Shown here: piece by piece, positions 48,168 through 59,966 of the stretch | Layout: every line of letters starts with the position of its first letter | How positions within the stretch are numbered: position 1 is the stretch's first letter | Notes under the pieces: model-generated | The model's database searches: none | The model's input: only the letters and a program-made list of their open reading frames with translations | What the model was told of the DNA's origin: nothing | NCBI GenBank assembly: GCA_024336345.1 | Contig: JANFOG010000005.1 | Coordinates: 2,046,001-2,110,000 of the forward strand | Length of the DNA stretch: 64,000 bases | From: Mariannaea sp. PMI_226 | Taxonomy: Eukaryota; Ascomycota; Sordariomycetes; Hypocreales; Nectriaceae | Direction: 5' to 3' | Made by a program: the position numbers and the translations under genes

Positions 48168-50394
48168 GGTTCTCGACGTAGCTGAAGCTTTAACAATACT
48201 GAATTAATTATGGGAAGAAAGATAGGAACAAAAAGAAGCTATGCGTGTCGCTTTCAGCAGCAGCCACAGCCAATTCGTGACGAGAACGTCGCTCGGCGAG
48301 TTTCGAGGATCTGGGGTCGTGGTGGATAACGAGGGGCACCAAGGAATCCGCGGAGCTCTCGGAGTTTACTTCGGTCTTCGCGGACTCAATAGAAGGAGAT
48401 AGCAACAACAGTGAGGAGGAGTTACAAAGTCGTGAGATGGAGATAGGAGAAAGCTCGATCAGAAAAACTGCAGCATAATTTGTGGCCTGAGAAAGAAATC
48501 TCCGCGTGTGATGACCTCATGGGTAGGCAATCCCTGGAGAGGTCATGATGAAAAAAAAAAAAAAAACTGCGCCACGTCAATGACGCTCCGCTGAGGCTTG
48601 AACGTGGGGGTTTGCACCGCATGCAGCTCAACTGCCTTGAGACATGGGCATGTCACGTGCCACTGGAAACAACTTTCCTCTTGTTAGGTACTGTATCATA
48701 TAGTAAATCTTATGATACACAAATAAGTGAGCGAGTGAATGATGCGTGACACGGAAAAGAACAGCGGGGCATACAGAATGTGTTGCAGTCGTCGCGCCCC
48801 CCGAAACATTGCTTACCTGTTCCCTCCATCAAATCTCGCAATCGTTTCTTCGTTGTCCCTTTCGTAGTGGGTTGACGTCTGATGGGTGACAAGTTGGGTC
48901 TGAACTCGACTGCCAAGTTTCGGAGAGGCTCTCCTGGATTAGTTTGCCCATTCTGGAGCAAGGTAACCTAGTAGCGAGTCTCGGGAACAGTGTATCAGAA
49001 TCGCGGCTTGGTGTATTGGAAACTTTGGAGAGCAAACTGTCTCAACAGGTCCCGAGACAGGTTCTGAGGATTTTCAAATTGTCTCACTATATAGGTGGGT
49101 ACTTATTTGACAGAGCTCACCTGACTCACTACCATGAAACAATAACACCGGTTAGAAGACGATGAAGGCTGAGACTGAGATCGAAATAAGGAAGGACTCT
49201 GACCTACCTAGCCCCAACCCTTAGCTCACTAGAAATTCGGGCACGTTGATGGAACTTGGATAATATTCTTGTGTAATTAAGATTCGTCACCACCGAATGC
49301 TTCTGTCATAACATTTGCTTTAGGAAGACCCTCACAATACCTCTAAATATAGCATGACAGTAGGAGATGGCGACCATCTGAAGAAAGCCTCACTCCCCCA
49401 CCAGTAGGTCGGGTATATGTAAGGCGAGGACGGTCGACCAAGAACCTCGATAAATATAGCGAAATCAGATACTTCTTTAGTAGTGCGACCATAGTCGGCA
49501 TTTCCATTCTTAGAGATGCTATTGGTACACAATGATATATGCCGTTACCACAGTGCTGAGCTGGAGCTGGGTCTGGGGTAGGACGATAACAACTCGTGCA
49601 TGAGAGAAGAGTGACAATAAGATGTAGGGTTGTATGCGAATTCTCACTCCTTTCACCCATTTTGTTCCCCCCGTCTTGTTCTGCTGGAGCAAGCTGTTTA
49701 TTGTGTGCGATGAGAAGCTCAATCGCCCTATACCGGCATCGATAATGGATCACCTTGACTTGCCGATTTCCTTTCTTCGAGACCACTGTTCTGCACGAAA
49801 GTAGCCACATACTTCAGAGGGCCAGCAGCGAAGACTTTACCACACTTGACGTAAGGATTCACATTGGGGTGGTCGGCGGACAGTTTGCTCCTTCGCCAGT
49901 AACAACTGCGAGTGACAGCTGCCAGCAACAGCTGCCAGCAGCTGTTCCTACCCTTGGGAGCGTGGCCCAACAGAAGCGCTTCTATTGTTTCTTTTGCAGT
50001 GTGACCCCCTTCTTGCTTTTACATACAATAATTTTGCACTCTTTCTCACTCCTCTGTCCTTTACTTTCCGACTTCTAGTTTTCTGCATCGTTCACTCGTG
50101 GATTTGTCGCTGACTCACTCAACCTCTTCGAATTGAGATGAACTCGTTCTGAATGGATGCTTTGTCCCTTTTCTTTCATTCAAATCCAGGCACTCTATCT
50201 CGATAGAAGTAGTGACTTGCGCCTTTCTCTCCCATTCACCAACCTCCCGGCTCTGATTCTCAGATTCTCAGATATTCTTGGTGCCAAGACATATTATAAC
50301 ACTTGTCTCTGCCAGTGAATTCCATTTCCCAAGCAAGAATCTCTTCTTCTTTTACTGTTCGAATCCCGCTGGATTGGAACCATACTGGGCCATC
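48168..50394. promoter_or_regulatory. Divergent spacer upstream of the DUF1279 gene and the 638-aa gene
   Basis: 2.2 kb with no supported gene. It holds an A-run at 48551-48566 and a CACGTG at 48654-48659. The 155-codon frame at 49343-49810 (-) has no recognisable character. The last 300 bp or so are C/T-rich and likely form the 5' leader of the 638-aa gene. Confidence 0.5.
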
Positions 50395-52360
50395 ATGCCG
50401 CCTGTCAATCTCATTTATGGGAAGAGGAGGACTTTTTTCCGGCCAATGGATTCTCTCTGCCCCCAGAAGAGCATGACTGAGCCTATTCAAGCCAAGAAGA
50501 AAGGTGATGAAAATTCTTCATTCGTTCCTGCACCAAGATCTGACGCAAACAGGGACGCTCGGAACCTCCATCTCGGTTGCCAGCGAGATAACAAAAAACT
50601 CACCCCGAAAGCGCATCAACTGCCAGACGAGTATCGAGGAGATGGCTAGCCGTCTTTTAGACGACTCCAACTCCATGTTGGAGGAACTCAGTTTGAGTGC
50701 GTCAATGCCGGATAGTAAATTCGATTACTTAGTGTCTTCAACTAGCTCCTCCGATTGTGATCCGAATCCATCAACTCATTCCCAGGTTTCATCAAAAGAG
50801 AAGCCCACTGAGCTCGGAGAGTCTTATTCACCCACGACACCCTCCTCCACAAAATTTCAAGCCAGGGAATGCTTACCGACTATTCCGGTCAACTCAGGCG
50901 AGCAAAATAATATCTCACTTCTCAAAAGTGATTCGCCTCATAAGCTAGAGGAAACTGGGAAGCAGCAGCTACTCACGAAGTTCAAAGTGGTTGGTTTTAG
51001 CTCCCTTGAGGCCCACCATCCAGGTTCCTTGAAAGCATCTGTTTCTGCTCCAGTCAGCAATAGCGGCCGAAACGTAAGCAAGGGAAATGTGCCAAACACC
51101 GAAACTAAGTCGATAGACCCTGAGAACATCGCGAATAAACTACAAGCCATGCTGGCTGCCACCGACTCGCTCAAGCCTACCCCCAAAAAAGAGCAGGCTC
51201 CGCCAGCTTCAAAGTTCACGCGCATGGTTTCGTACTCCAAGATGTTTGTCAAGGTGACTCATGCGTGGAATCGTCTTCACTCCAAGGCCTCCTTCGAGAG
51301 CCTTAAAGCCCGGGGTAGAAGAAATTCTCAGTCTCTCGGGGAGCCGAGCAAAGAGGTTATCAAACCATTGCTCCCCCCACTTACTTCACCCCCATTTGTG
51401 TCCCCTATCAGCACAATAGAAATTCGTCTGAACGAAGGAGATAATCTAAACAAAAGAAAGGTTCAGCGGATCGTCGGTGGTCAGGTTGCTCGAAAGCCTG
51501 TAGCAGACGACGGCAAGTCCCTTCGAAGCAGAAGATCTCTGGAGGATCCGTTCTCCGAGAATGGAAGAAAGCGAACTCCAACGTCATTCGAAACTCTTCT
51601 AAAGAAAGGAGTTGATTGCGGAAGGGACAGCATCCCACCATTGCCATGTGATCCATTCGAATCCGAGAAAGACTTTGACAGAAATATCGAGGATAGAATC
51701 TTGAGCATAATGCCTGTTGGATCATCAACCCCTCGAGTTCGAGTTGACAGGGTGTCCAAACTCAGCATCGATGACAGCCCCTCGACGCAAGTAAACGTAG
51801 CAGTCAAATCAATGCTTGACAGTGTCACTACTAAAGTGGCAACAGAGGAATTGAGAAAAGCCCGACTACTTTCACTCACCAACGTGAACGCGATTGAGGC
51901 GAAGCCGATCGACATCACTGTAAGTACCCGTCCGGGAGTGGAGAGGCAGAGTGCCGTCAACGCGAGGCACAGAGGAACAAAGAAACACCCATCTCCGAAT
52001 AAGGAGGTTCTCGAAGATCTGGAGCAAGCATTTCGAAATTATGCGTGCCTCAGCGCTTCGGACCTGAAACCTGACGAGATTGATGAATTGGCAGCCAGTT
52101 TCTTTACTATGACTTCGCCCCTCTACAGTTGTGATAAAAACCAACCAACATCTACTCGGTTATCGGCGTCTTATATAGAAGATGCTGTGCGTCCGACTAT
52201 ATGTAAAAGACATAGGTTGCGATCACTATCCCATTCTATCCAAATTGCCAGAATTTCTGGTCAGGCGAGACGTTCCTTCAAGCTTCGTGGAGATATTCGC
52301 ATCGCCGCACCCTGTCGTCGTTCAGGTTCCTACAGTGATGATATAGATGAACTACATTAA
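50395..52360 (+). CDS. Unrecognised 638-aa largely disordered protein
   Basis: I do not recognise this protein. My model has exon 1 50395-50503 (MPPVNLIYGKRRTFFRPMDS onward), a 49-bp intron 50504-50552 (GTGATG...ACAG, with CTGAC close to the acceptor) and exon 2 50553-52360. Joining them restores one frame (QAKKKGTLGTSISVASEITK), which supports the intron. The protein is Ser-, Lys- and Pro-rich and mostly unstructured. More ordered-looking parts are FTRMVSYSKMFVKVTHAWNR (about residue 260), KRTPTSFETLLKKGVDCG, EVLEDLEQAFRNYACLSASD and a basic C-terminus with RSLSHSIQIARISGQARRSF. There is no transmembrane segment, zinc motif or enzyme signature. A nuclear or cytoskeletal role is only a guess from composition. 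Confidence 0.72.
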
Positions 52361-52775
52361 CTGAAGAAGACGGGGAAAGCAGAGCTAGCCGGTGCCTTTT
52401 TCTCAGCTGGAAAGAAAAGGCTCTATGGATCTGGCTTGGAAATTGGATTCAGGTCGAGAGAAGGACTTTCGACACCACTGATCCGATCACAGCCCAATGG
52501 CCAAATGCAATCAACACATCTTGGACGTACGTTGGGCCGGCGAGAATGATTCACAACGATTCTGATAGGGTTTGTAAGGGCACGGTAGAGTCAATGGCAA
52601 CACGGATTCAGAGCAGGTTGGTAATAGGAAAAGGTCTATTTTCACCTCAAAACTGGTAGAGAAATATCAATCTAGAAACAATTCATTTCCGTGCGTTAAG
52701 TTCATCATGAAGGGTATCTCAGTATGTATGTCCCGTCTCTGTCTTCCTGTGGTGCAGGTCTTGTGTCATTCTAGA
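52361..52775. other. Convergent intergenic region
   Basis: 415 bp between two stop codons on opposite strands; no coding or repeat signal seen. Confidence 0.5.
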
Positions 52776-53178
52776 TTACATGAAGTGATGGCGATAGCGA
52801 CGGTGGGAGCCTCGACCATCTGTACCGTGCATACGGCGAGTACCAGCGGCCTTGAGATCAATTAGCATATTGCTGAGTTCCTGATAGCTAAATTTATTCA
52901 CGTACCTTTAGACCTGGGCGGTGGGTAAGGCTGCCCTTCAGCTTTAGCAAGGCGCCACTGACCTTGTCCTTCATAGTAGGCTTTCGCTTTTGATGGTGGA
53001 CGGGCTGAACAACAGGGTGATGATGGGCGCGCGGTCGAGTACGAAAGATACTGCGACGGGGTTTCCTGGTGGTAGTGGTTGTTGTAGTTGCAACTGTGTG
53101 GTGGTGACGGGGCGCGGCGCGTCGACTGAAGATGGAGCGGCGAGGCGCGGTATTGTAGCGAGTGCGCATAAGAGGCAT
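52776..53178 (-). CDS. Small basic His/Thr/Arg-rich protein
   Basis: Not recognised by name. Exon 1 is 53178-52906, the intron 52905-52851 (55 bp, GTACGT...CAAG) and exon 2 52850-52776; 115 aa. Residues 1-68 are low-complexity and strongly basic, with two RRSIF motifs (RRSIFSRRAAPRHHH and RRSIFRTRPRAHHH) separated by seven threonines. Residues 69-115 look conserved: MKDKVSGALLKLKGSLTHRP, then GLKAAGTRRMHGTDGRGSHR ending in RYRHHFM. Splicing joins GLK to AAGTRRMHG. Without it the protein would end at GLKVRE, so the smooth continuation supports the intron. I recall similar KVSGALxKLKG...GTDGRGS tails in other small fungal proteins, without a known role. Basic charge suggests nucleic-acid or membrane binding, as inference only. 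Confidence 0.78.
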
Positions 53179-55023
53179 GATGGCGATTGATTGATTGATT
53201 GAATAAATGTGCTTGGTAAATGGTTTATGTGAATTGGAGATTCTTTTTAGTATTAAATATGAGTGTGAAGTGTGTTTGATTGTGATTGTGATTGATGATA
53301 CAAAGAAGAGGACACCTGTAGACGGAGGGAACAATTATTGCTATATATAATCGTGTGTTTCCTACTGATCTCGATTTTGCAAGCTGCCAACTTGGCAAGA
53401 TGACAGAATCCAAGATGTTTGGATCATGACGAAGTCCATCTTTGCGATGATGCCATCAACGGGAATCCTGCAGGGCTCCCGTCATGATCCCTTGCATGGA
53501 TGGATCACCAGGCAGCCCCCCCCCCTTTCTCCTGGGTTGCGACGACAAATCACGATCCGATCCCGAAAAAAAAGATAAACACCCGAAAAACCTGTCTTCA
53601 TAAAGAACACAGCCCCCCAAAAGAAGAGTTGATCAGTTGGAGGGTTGGAGGGTTGGAGGAAAATCACGTCACAGCATCAACTTTTCCAGGTTTTGAGTGA
53701 GAAGAGCACGGGCCATGGATCGGCGGATAAAGGCGGGGCTTCCGTCCAGGGTCCAAAACGGGGCTGGCAGGTTAGCAGGTTGGCAGGGTGTCTTCATCCT
53801 CATCATCTTGATCTTTCTTTTTTGCCTGCTTGCCAGTCACAGAGTTCAGGAGAGTAAAATAAGCTCTGGTCTGACTTGCCTTTTCTACCCTTTTATGGCT
53901 CATCGCGGCCCAAAGCGTAATCTCCTCAGGGCCTCCTATCTCAAGTTCCTCAAATCGAGGGGAGGTAGCCCGAGCGATAGCCACTCTACCCAGACTCCTT
54001 ACTCTCTAGCTGGGGCAACCTGATGAACAAAGTTGGCCTCCCTTCTGTTGTCACTCCTGAGTTCCTATCATTGCTATTTTACGAAAGAAAACAAGTGGCC
54101 TCCTATTTAGCAACCTAAGTTTCAGTAATATGACTATCTGAGGATAGAACTACTTCTAGCCAGTACAATTAACACGAGATGGAACATACTTCTCTCTCTA
54201 TTCCAGCCTTTGCTCCCTACCGACTTAGTTCTGACAACTTAGAAGACTTCTCTACATGGGCTTGCTCTCCCTGAGGGGGATGCTGCTACCTTAATTGATG
54301 GCTAATTTGGAGATTTAACGTAGTATGGTCACTCCTTTATCTTCCCTCACAGTCTCATACATCCTTAAATTTCTCAGTTCCACCACTCTCCAACGCTGTC
54401 TATGTTTAATACGTATCAGGTACCATGGCCAGGATTACTCAGGGATAGCTGGTGGGTGATGTCATAGGGCCATCCAAGGCGAACCACTCAGGCATATTAG
54501 CGTTGTGCGGGGACGGATCAAATTGCGAATTCATGGCCAGTAATCTGGACCCTTCCTATTTTTAAACATTGCAACGGTGGATTGAATGATCAATATGACG
54601 ATATAAATTTGTATAAGGCAGCACCGCAGAGCTCGAGCAGCGCGGGTTTGTTGTAATGGTCAACCCTACGCACTAAATCACTTGACATGTACACTCGTCT
54701 CCGTCTTGGGGTTCAGGGGGCGTCGAAAACTGATCATCTACAGACTAGATTGTGAGGCACTGATTTCTAGATTCTTATTCTCATCAGTGTTATTGATTCC
54801 CTTCATCTCACCCCCCATTTTTTTTTTCAATGATACTTGAATGCCTTGATGTGGTGTATTGGAGTTTGTCATTGTAGGTATATATATGTGAATAATGATG
54901 CTCCCGGCTGTCTATATCTTCTATGATCCTAGATTGCACCAATCAAGATGCGTCGAGCTTTAGAATCTTGTGTATATCCTTTCACGCGTTACATTTCCGA
55001 AGGGAAAAGGATGGTTTATCCTC
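53179..55023. other. Intergenic region with a possible decayed element
   Basis: 1.85 kb without a supported gene. The part at about 53900-54600 has stop-riddled frames, frequent TpA and few CpG compared with its neighbours, which could mark an old, mutated insertion; no terminal repeats or transposase motif are visible. The part near 53179-53330 is the leader of the His/Thr-rich gene. Confidence 0.4.
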
Positions 55024-55934
55024 TTAATCCCGAAGGTTCTTCTTGATCGTCTCCAAGTCGGCCTCGGAGAATCCCAGGAACTTGGTCACGTACCCGTCCC
55101 AGCCACCATATGTCTCGTTGACGCCCTCCACAAAGGACGTCCAGAAACTTGGTCTCAAGCTCACGAGGTTCCAAAAGCCAGGGGTTTCGGGGTCGGAAAT
55201 TCCCAGACTGGCCAGGGCGTATTGAGTCAGTTTCTCACGGGCGACCTCTATGCCGACACGCGACAACATGTAATCAAAAACAACATCGTCAGTAGCTGTG
55301 CCAGCCAGGCTCTGCAAGAGACCCGCGACGACACCAGTACGATCACGACCGGCTAAATGAGAGTGTTTTCATCAGTGCTCAATTCACAAGTTTTAGATCA
55401 ACAAAAAAATGACAGAAAGAGGGGCCTACCGTTGCAGTGAAAGATGAATGGCTCTGTAGGTCGATCGCGGACTTGCTCCAATATAGCACGAATAATGGGC
55501 TTGTACATGTCCAAGATGATCAAGTACTGATCTCTCCATATGTGACTTCCATCGCCAGCAGCAAACTCAGCCAGGGCAGGCGTGGGATAGTTTCCATTGA
55601 GCTCCAGCCAGACGTCCTCAACGCCAGGAATTGATGGGTTGGGGTTCGCCTCACGCTCACCGGGCTTGCGCAGGTCATAAATGCGCTTGACATTGCTAGA
55701 CAGCCATGCGACAGCCTCCGGGTCGGCGCCGACATAGCCAAGGTTACCGCAGCGATAGAATCGGCCTTTAGGGAGGCCGCTGCCGGGGATGGCGCCGAGG
55801 TCGCGGATGTTGAAGAGGGAGCGGGACGGCACGAATGGCGGGGAGGTTAGGACTGTCATTAGCTGGGCCTCGGAGATGGGGTCCCGAATGTCAATGGCGT
55901 TGAAAGCCTCGAGCTCTGAACGAGAAAGAGGCAT
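55024..55934 (-). CDS. Tyrosine/dual-specificity phosphatase (Y_phosphatase3 family)
   Basis: Predicted protein phosphatase of the PF13350 type, related to bacterial PtpB-like enzymes; the substrate is unknown. Exon 1 is 55934-55430, the intron 55429-55353 (77 bp, GTAGGC...TTTAG) and exon 2 55352-55024; 277 aa. The catalytic loop is assembled across the splice: HCNAGRDRTG, with Cys167 and Arg173 as the CX5R nucleophile and arginine. Upstream, FNIRDLGAIPGSGLPKGRFY and the NVKRIYDLRKPGEREANPNP strand with its Asp are typical. The C-terminus LGFSEADLETIKKNLRD is also family-like. All catalytic residues are intact. It is divergent from the amidohydrolase gene across 1.4 kb. Confidence 0.92.
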
Positions 55935-57378
55935 GGTGGCGATAAGACTTGTATAGGGCGTAAAAGGGGTGTGTAGATTGTATTCACAGTCTGTGACTAG
56001 CAGTGGCTATTGTTATTTCGATGGGAGGCAGAGGGGACACGAACGAGACCCGGAGAGGAGAGGGGGGGCAATTAGGCTAATAAATAAGTCGCAAATCGTG
56101 AGTTTCGTCACATCACATTGATGGAGGAGAAAGACCCAGAAGAGTCCAGGGAGAGAAGGGAACCCTGAATCTGACAATAGCAAAAATGAGAAAACAATTG
56201 TTGCTGATTGTAAAGAATCACCTTCGTATTTCGTAATTACAGACACACACAACCTAGCAGCGTGTATACTCTTCTCAGGGCCAAACGGATTATAAGACGG
56301 TGGAAACCCCGCCATGCCCACATGTGTATTATCTTATTACGGTAGTAGGTTGCTAAACCATGAGTTGGCAGAGAAATAAGGCATCATTCACACTATGATA
56401 CTCCAGCCATAGTTCAATCACAGACCTTAGGTGCCTAACTGAGGCCAGTGAGGATACGGAGAGTAGTGAGGGGTCCTGGAAGCGCTGAATTATGCCGCAT
56501 TCTAGGGATGACGGTGAGTAGGTAACATGCTGGGGCTGACCTTTTCTGACTTTGGCAAGTAACTAGGCAACGTAGTATTCGGGCTAGGCCGAGGGGACTT
56601 TGCTAGATCAAGAATTAGAAGTGGGATAATACCACACTTGGCCTGGAATATCCAGATCAGTTTGTCAGCTTTCAGTTGAAAATCCGCACAAATAGTGCGA
56701 GGAAATGGACGTGGTGGGCAATGATGTCAAAGGGCACAGCATCGGAAAAAAAAAATAAGAGTTGGTCCGAGATTACGGCGTAGAGCTAAGGAATGAAACC
56801 CTTCCTAAACTCATTGGCTTGTTTGTCGTCCAACAATAAAAAGATGGCTGCGTGCCATTTTGGAGGGGTATTCATGGTGGGCGCCATAAGACAACGATCG
56901 TCATTTTGCCCAAACGGTGGGTGCAAACTCGACGTAAGGTAATCAAGTGGAATCACTCAGGTTTTCACTCAAACTATAAAACTACTCTCTTTTTCCATGC
57001 TCCTTTGCATTCCTCGTCTTTCTCCATAGATATGAAATCAGTCAAATGGATGGTCGAACTAGGTACCTACTAAAGATGTTAACCTCCTGCATCGATCGGG
57101 TCCCAAAGAAATTGATAACGAATCGCTCCATTACCATAGGCCAACACTAAAATGACCCTTATCGATATGGCTATCAGAGTTGATGTCCAACGGCGCCCTA
57201 CATGTCGTTGTCCCAGCATGTGAAATCCAAGTAGACCGACTCGTTCACTACTTATTCAAGAAAAAGTGCTATTATTTCTTTCTAACTCTTGTTTTAATTA
57301 TCCTCGTGTTTTTCCCTCACCTCTTCCTGTGATTGGTTTCCAACAAAGAGGCTGGCTGGTCCCCTCAAAAACCTGAAA
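55935..57378. promoter_or_regulatory. Divergent spacer between the phosphatase and amidohydrolase genes
   Basis: 1.44 kb with no supported gene. Only short frames occur, and an A-run lies near 56743-56754. Any shared regulation of the two genes would sit here. Confidence 0.45.
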
Positions 57379-59333
57379 ATGAGTATTCTGCTGAGATGGG
57401 GCTTAACCCTCCCCATCGTCGTCGTCGCTCTGGCCGTTGCATATCGCCTTCAGCAACAACCTCTGGATGGATCGTCCAGCACCTTCCAATTGAAAGATGG
57501 CGAGAAGTACTGTTACAAGGGAATTCGCACTCATGATACAGAGCAGCCTTCCGCGCAGTGCTTCTCCGTCATCAATGGCGAGTTCAAGACCGTCTGGTCA
57601 CCCGCCGAGGCCGGAGGTGATGTCGATGATGATGATGATGAACAACTGATCGATGGGTATGTCATTCCTGGTCTCTGGGATGGTCATGGACATCTACTCC
57701 AGTATGGTGAATTCCTACATTCGGTCGATCTCTTCGGTTCGCAGACTCTGGGTGATGTCCGATCTCGCATGAAGACCTACATTGCCAACAATCCTGATGC
57801 GGGATCAAGAGACAACTGGATGCGCGGTGTGGGATGGGATCAGAGCTTCTTCGGTCGTATGCCCACAGCGGTATGTACCAATTTGTTGTCCTCGTAGCTT
57901 TCTTATCATCATTTTGCTGTTCTTATTATTCCTCCTTTCCTCTAACTAGATCCCAAGGCCGATATCACGCTAGATGCATCACTCCGGGGCCTCTACGTAA
58001 TGCTAGATCGTATCGACGTCCACTGCACATGGGTTTCTCAGCCTGTCCTCGATCTGCTCCCTGCAGACCTTCCAGACGTCGTGCCCGGCGGCGAAATCAT
58101 CCGTGAGCCCGGTATGGGTGTATTTTGCGACAACGCAATGGACCTCGTCATGCAACTCTGGCCCAAGCCCGGCCCGGACGTCAAGGCTCGTCATGTCAAA
58201 TCAGCCATGCAGAAACTGAACGAGGTAGGGTTGGTAGGCATGCACGACGCTGGTGCTACTCCTGGCACGTTGGATCTCTATTCAGAATTGGCAAGTTCAG
58301 ATGACTGGACGCTTCGCGTCTATTCCATGCTTGAGTGCGACCAGCGGAACGCCTACTGTCCTGATGAAGCTATCAAAGTCTCGCGCGAAGACCATCGCTT
58401 TTCTGTTCGGAGTGTGAAGCTCTTTGCCGGTAATCCTCACCCATGTTGCCTGGTACCCTTGATTATGTCTGTTTCAGAGGCTTTTGCTAACACATTGTTC
58501 CTCCTAACATAGATGGCGCTCTTGGCAGCTGGGGTAGTGCCATGATCGAGCCATACACCGATCACCCCTGGACGTCCGGCAGCATGCTCATCAATGCCTC
58601 TTCTTTGATCGAAGTCTCCAAGCGCTGGGCGGCGGACGGCTTCCAGGTGAACATCCATGCTATTGGAGATCTAGCAAACCGCAACGCCATAGATGCCCTC
58701 GAAGCCGCCCTCGTTCAACAATGTCCTGAAGCCGCCGATACTACCGCTGGTAATGATGACGGTCAGGTGCATCCACTGGCTTCGTGTCAAGACCAACACC
58801 GCTTCCGCATAGAGCACGCACAAATCATTCACCCTCTCGACCAGCGTCGGATACATTCTATCGGAATCCTTCCTTCAATTCAGCCCACCCATGCCACCTC
58901 AGACATGAAGTACGCCATCGACCGCCTAGGTTCCGAGCGTCTCGGCAACTCAGCCTACCGCATGCGCTCTCTCCTCCCAGCCCATCCGGTGCTAGGCTCC
59001 GACTTCCCCGTCGAGCCGCCAAACCCTTTTCACGGCATCTACGCCGCGGTGGCAAGACGCAGTCCCGCTACAGGCCGAGGCGCTGATGGGGGCCCTGATG
59101 GTTGGCACACGGAGGAGGCGCTGACTATGGATGAAGCGCTTTGGGGTTTCACTGGAGCGCCGGCGTACGGTGCATTTCTCGATGGCCAAGCTGGTGTCAT
59201 CAAGAAAGGCGCTCTCGCTGATTGGGTTGTACTAGATCGGCCATTTGAATCCCTCGACGTGGAAGATCTACGGACTCTCACGGTCAAGGAGACGTGGGTG
59301 GGCGGTAAAAGGGTGTATGCTCGATCGCACTAG
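57379..59333 (+). CDS. Membrane-anchored YtcJ-type amidohydrolase
   Basis: Metal-dependent amidohydrolase of the Amidohydro_3 (YtcJ/AepA-like) family; substrate unknown. Exon 1 57379-57870, intron 57871-57957 (87 bp), exon 2 57958-58429, intron 58430-58512 (83 bp), exon 3 58513-59333; 594 aa. Residues 5-22 (LRWGLTLPIVVVALAVAY) form a signal anchor, so the enzyme probably faces the secretory lumen or exterior. The metal motif is GLWDGHGHLLQYG (His103, His105); later ligand candidates are VNIHAIGDLANRNAID, FRIEHAQIIHP and the Asp of GSDFPVEPPNP. A poly-Asp patch (DVDDDDDEQ) occurs near residue 85. The first acceptor is AAG|GCC at 57957, not the nearer TAG at 57949, because only the former keeps the frame. 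Confidence 0.92.
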
Positions 59334-59966
59334 GGTCGAGTCAAGCATTGGGCATAGATGCGAGTTTGGAAACACTAAAAGAACACGGTAACGATATGAT
59401 GAAGGTATGGTGGCTTACAAAATCAATAGCATATATTTCCCAAAACTACTAGCAAGCCCGGGGTGTGTAGCTTAAGGGAATAGGGAGCTATATCATGACA
59501 CCAGAATAGGTCATGCTTTGCGAACCCGACATCGGACAGGCGTAAGCACCTGCTCACATGGGAAATCCCGTCCACATTGTTCCCAATAGTGGTTAATGAG
59601 AGAAACAATAAAGAGAGCCCAAAGATTGTTAGTTGGCCTTTATTCAATTGTCTTATCTCTTATTTATATCTTCGTGGCAAGCAATCTACAGTCAAGTTCA
59701 TAAATGATGGGATAGGCCATGGCGCCGCTTGCAGGTTCACCGATAGTTGATTCACAGCCGGGGTGTCACGTGGGAAGGATCATGCAACCTTCAACAACTC
59801 AAGCTTTCAGCAATTCCAACACCTCAACTTGACAAGATTACCACTGGTAGCCAATGATTATTCTCTAAATTTTGAAACTTGTTTACTTCTATCTCAAGGA
59901 AGTCCTGATAGATCAATATATAGCCTGGCCTTTGCTGAGCTGGATCTGTCCCTCGTACCACCCATC
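59334..59966. other. Intergenic region
   Basis: 633 bp containing a CACGTG at 59767-59772, about 200 bp before the next start codon. No coding signal is supported. Confidence 0.45.

Noticed and set aside
49343..49810. 155-codon minus-strand frame
   Set aside because: No homology-like features and no splice or start context; it lies in a promoter-type spacer.
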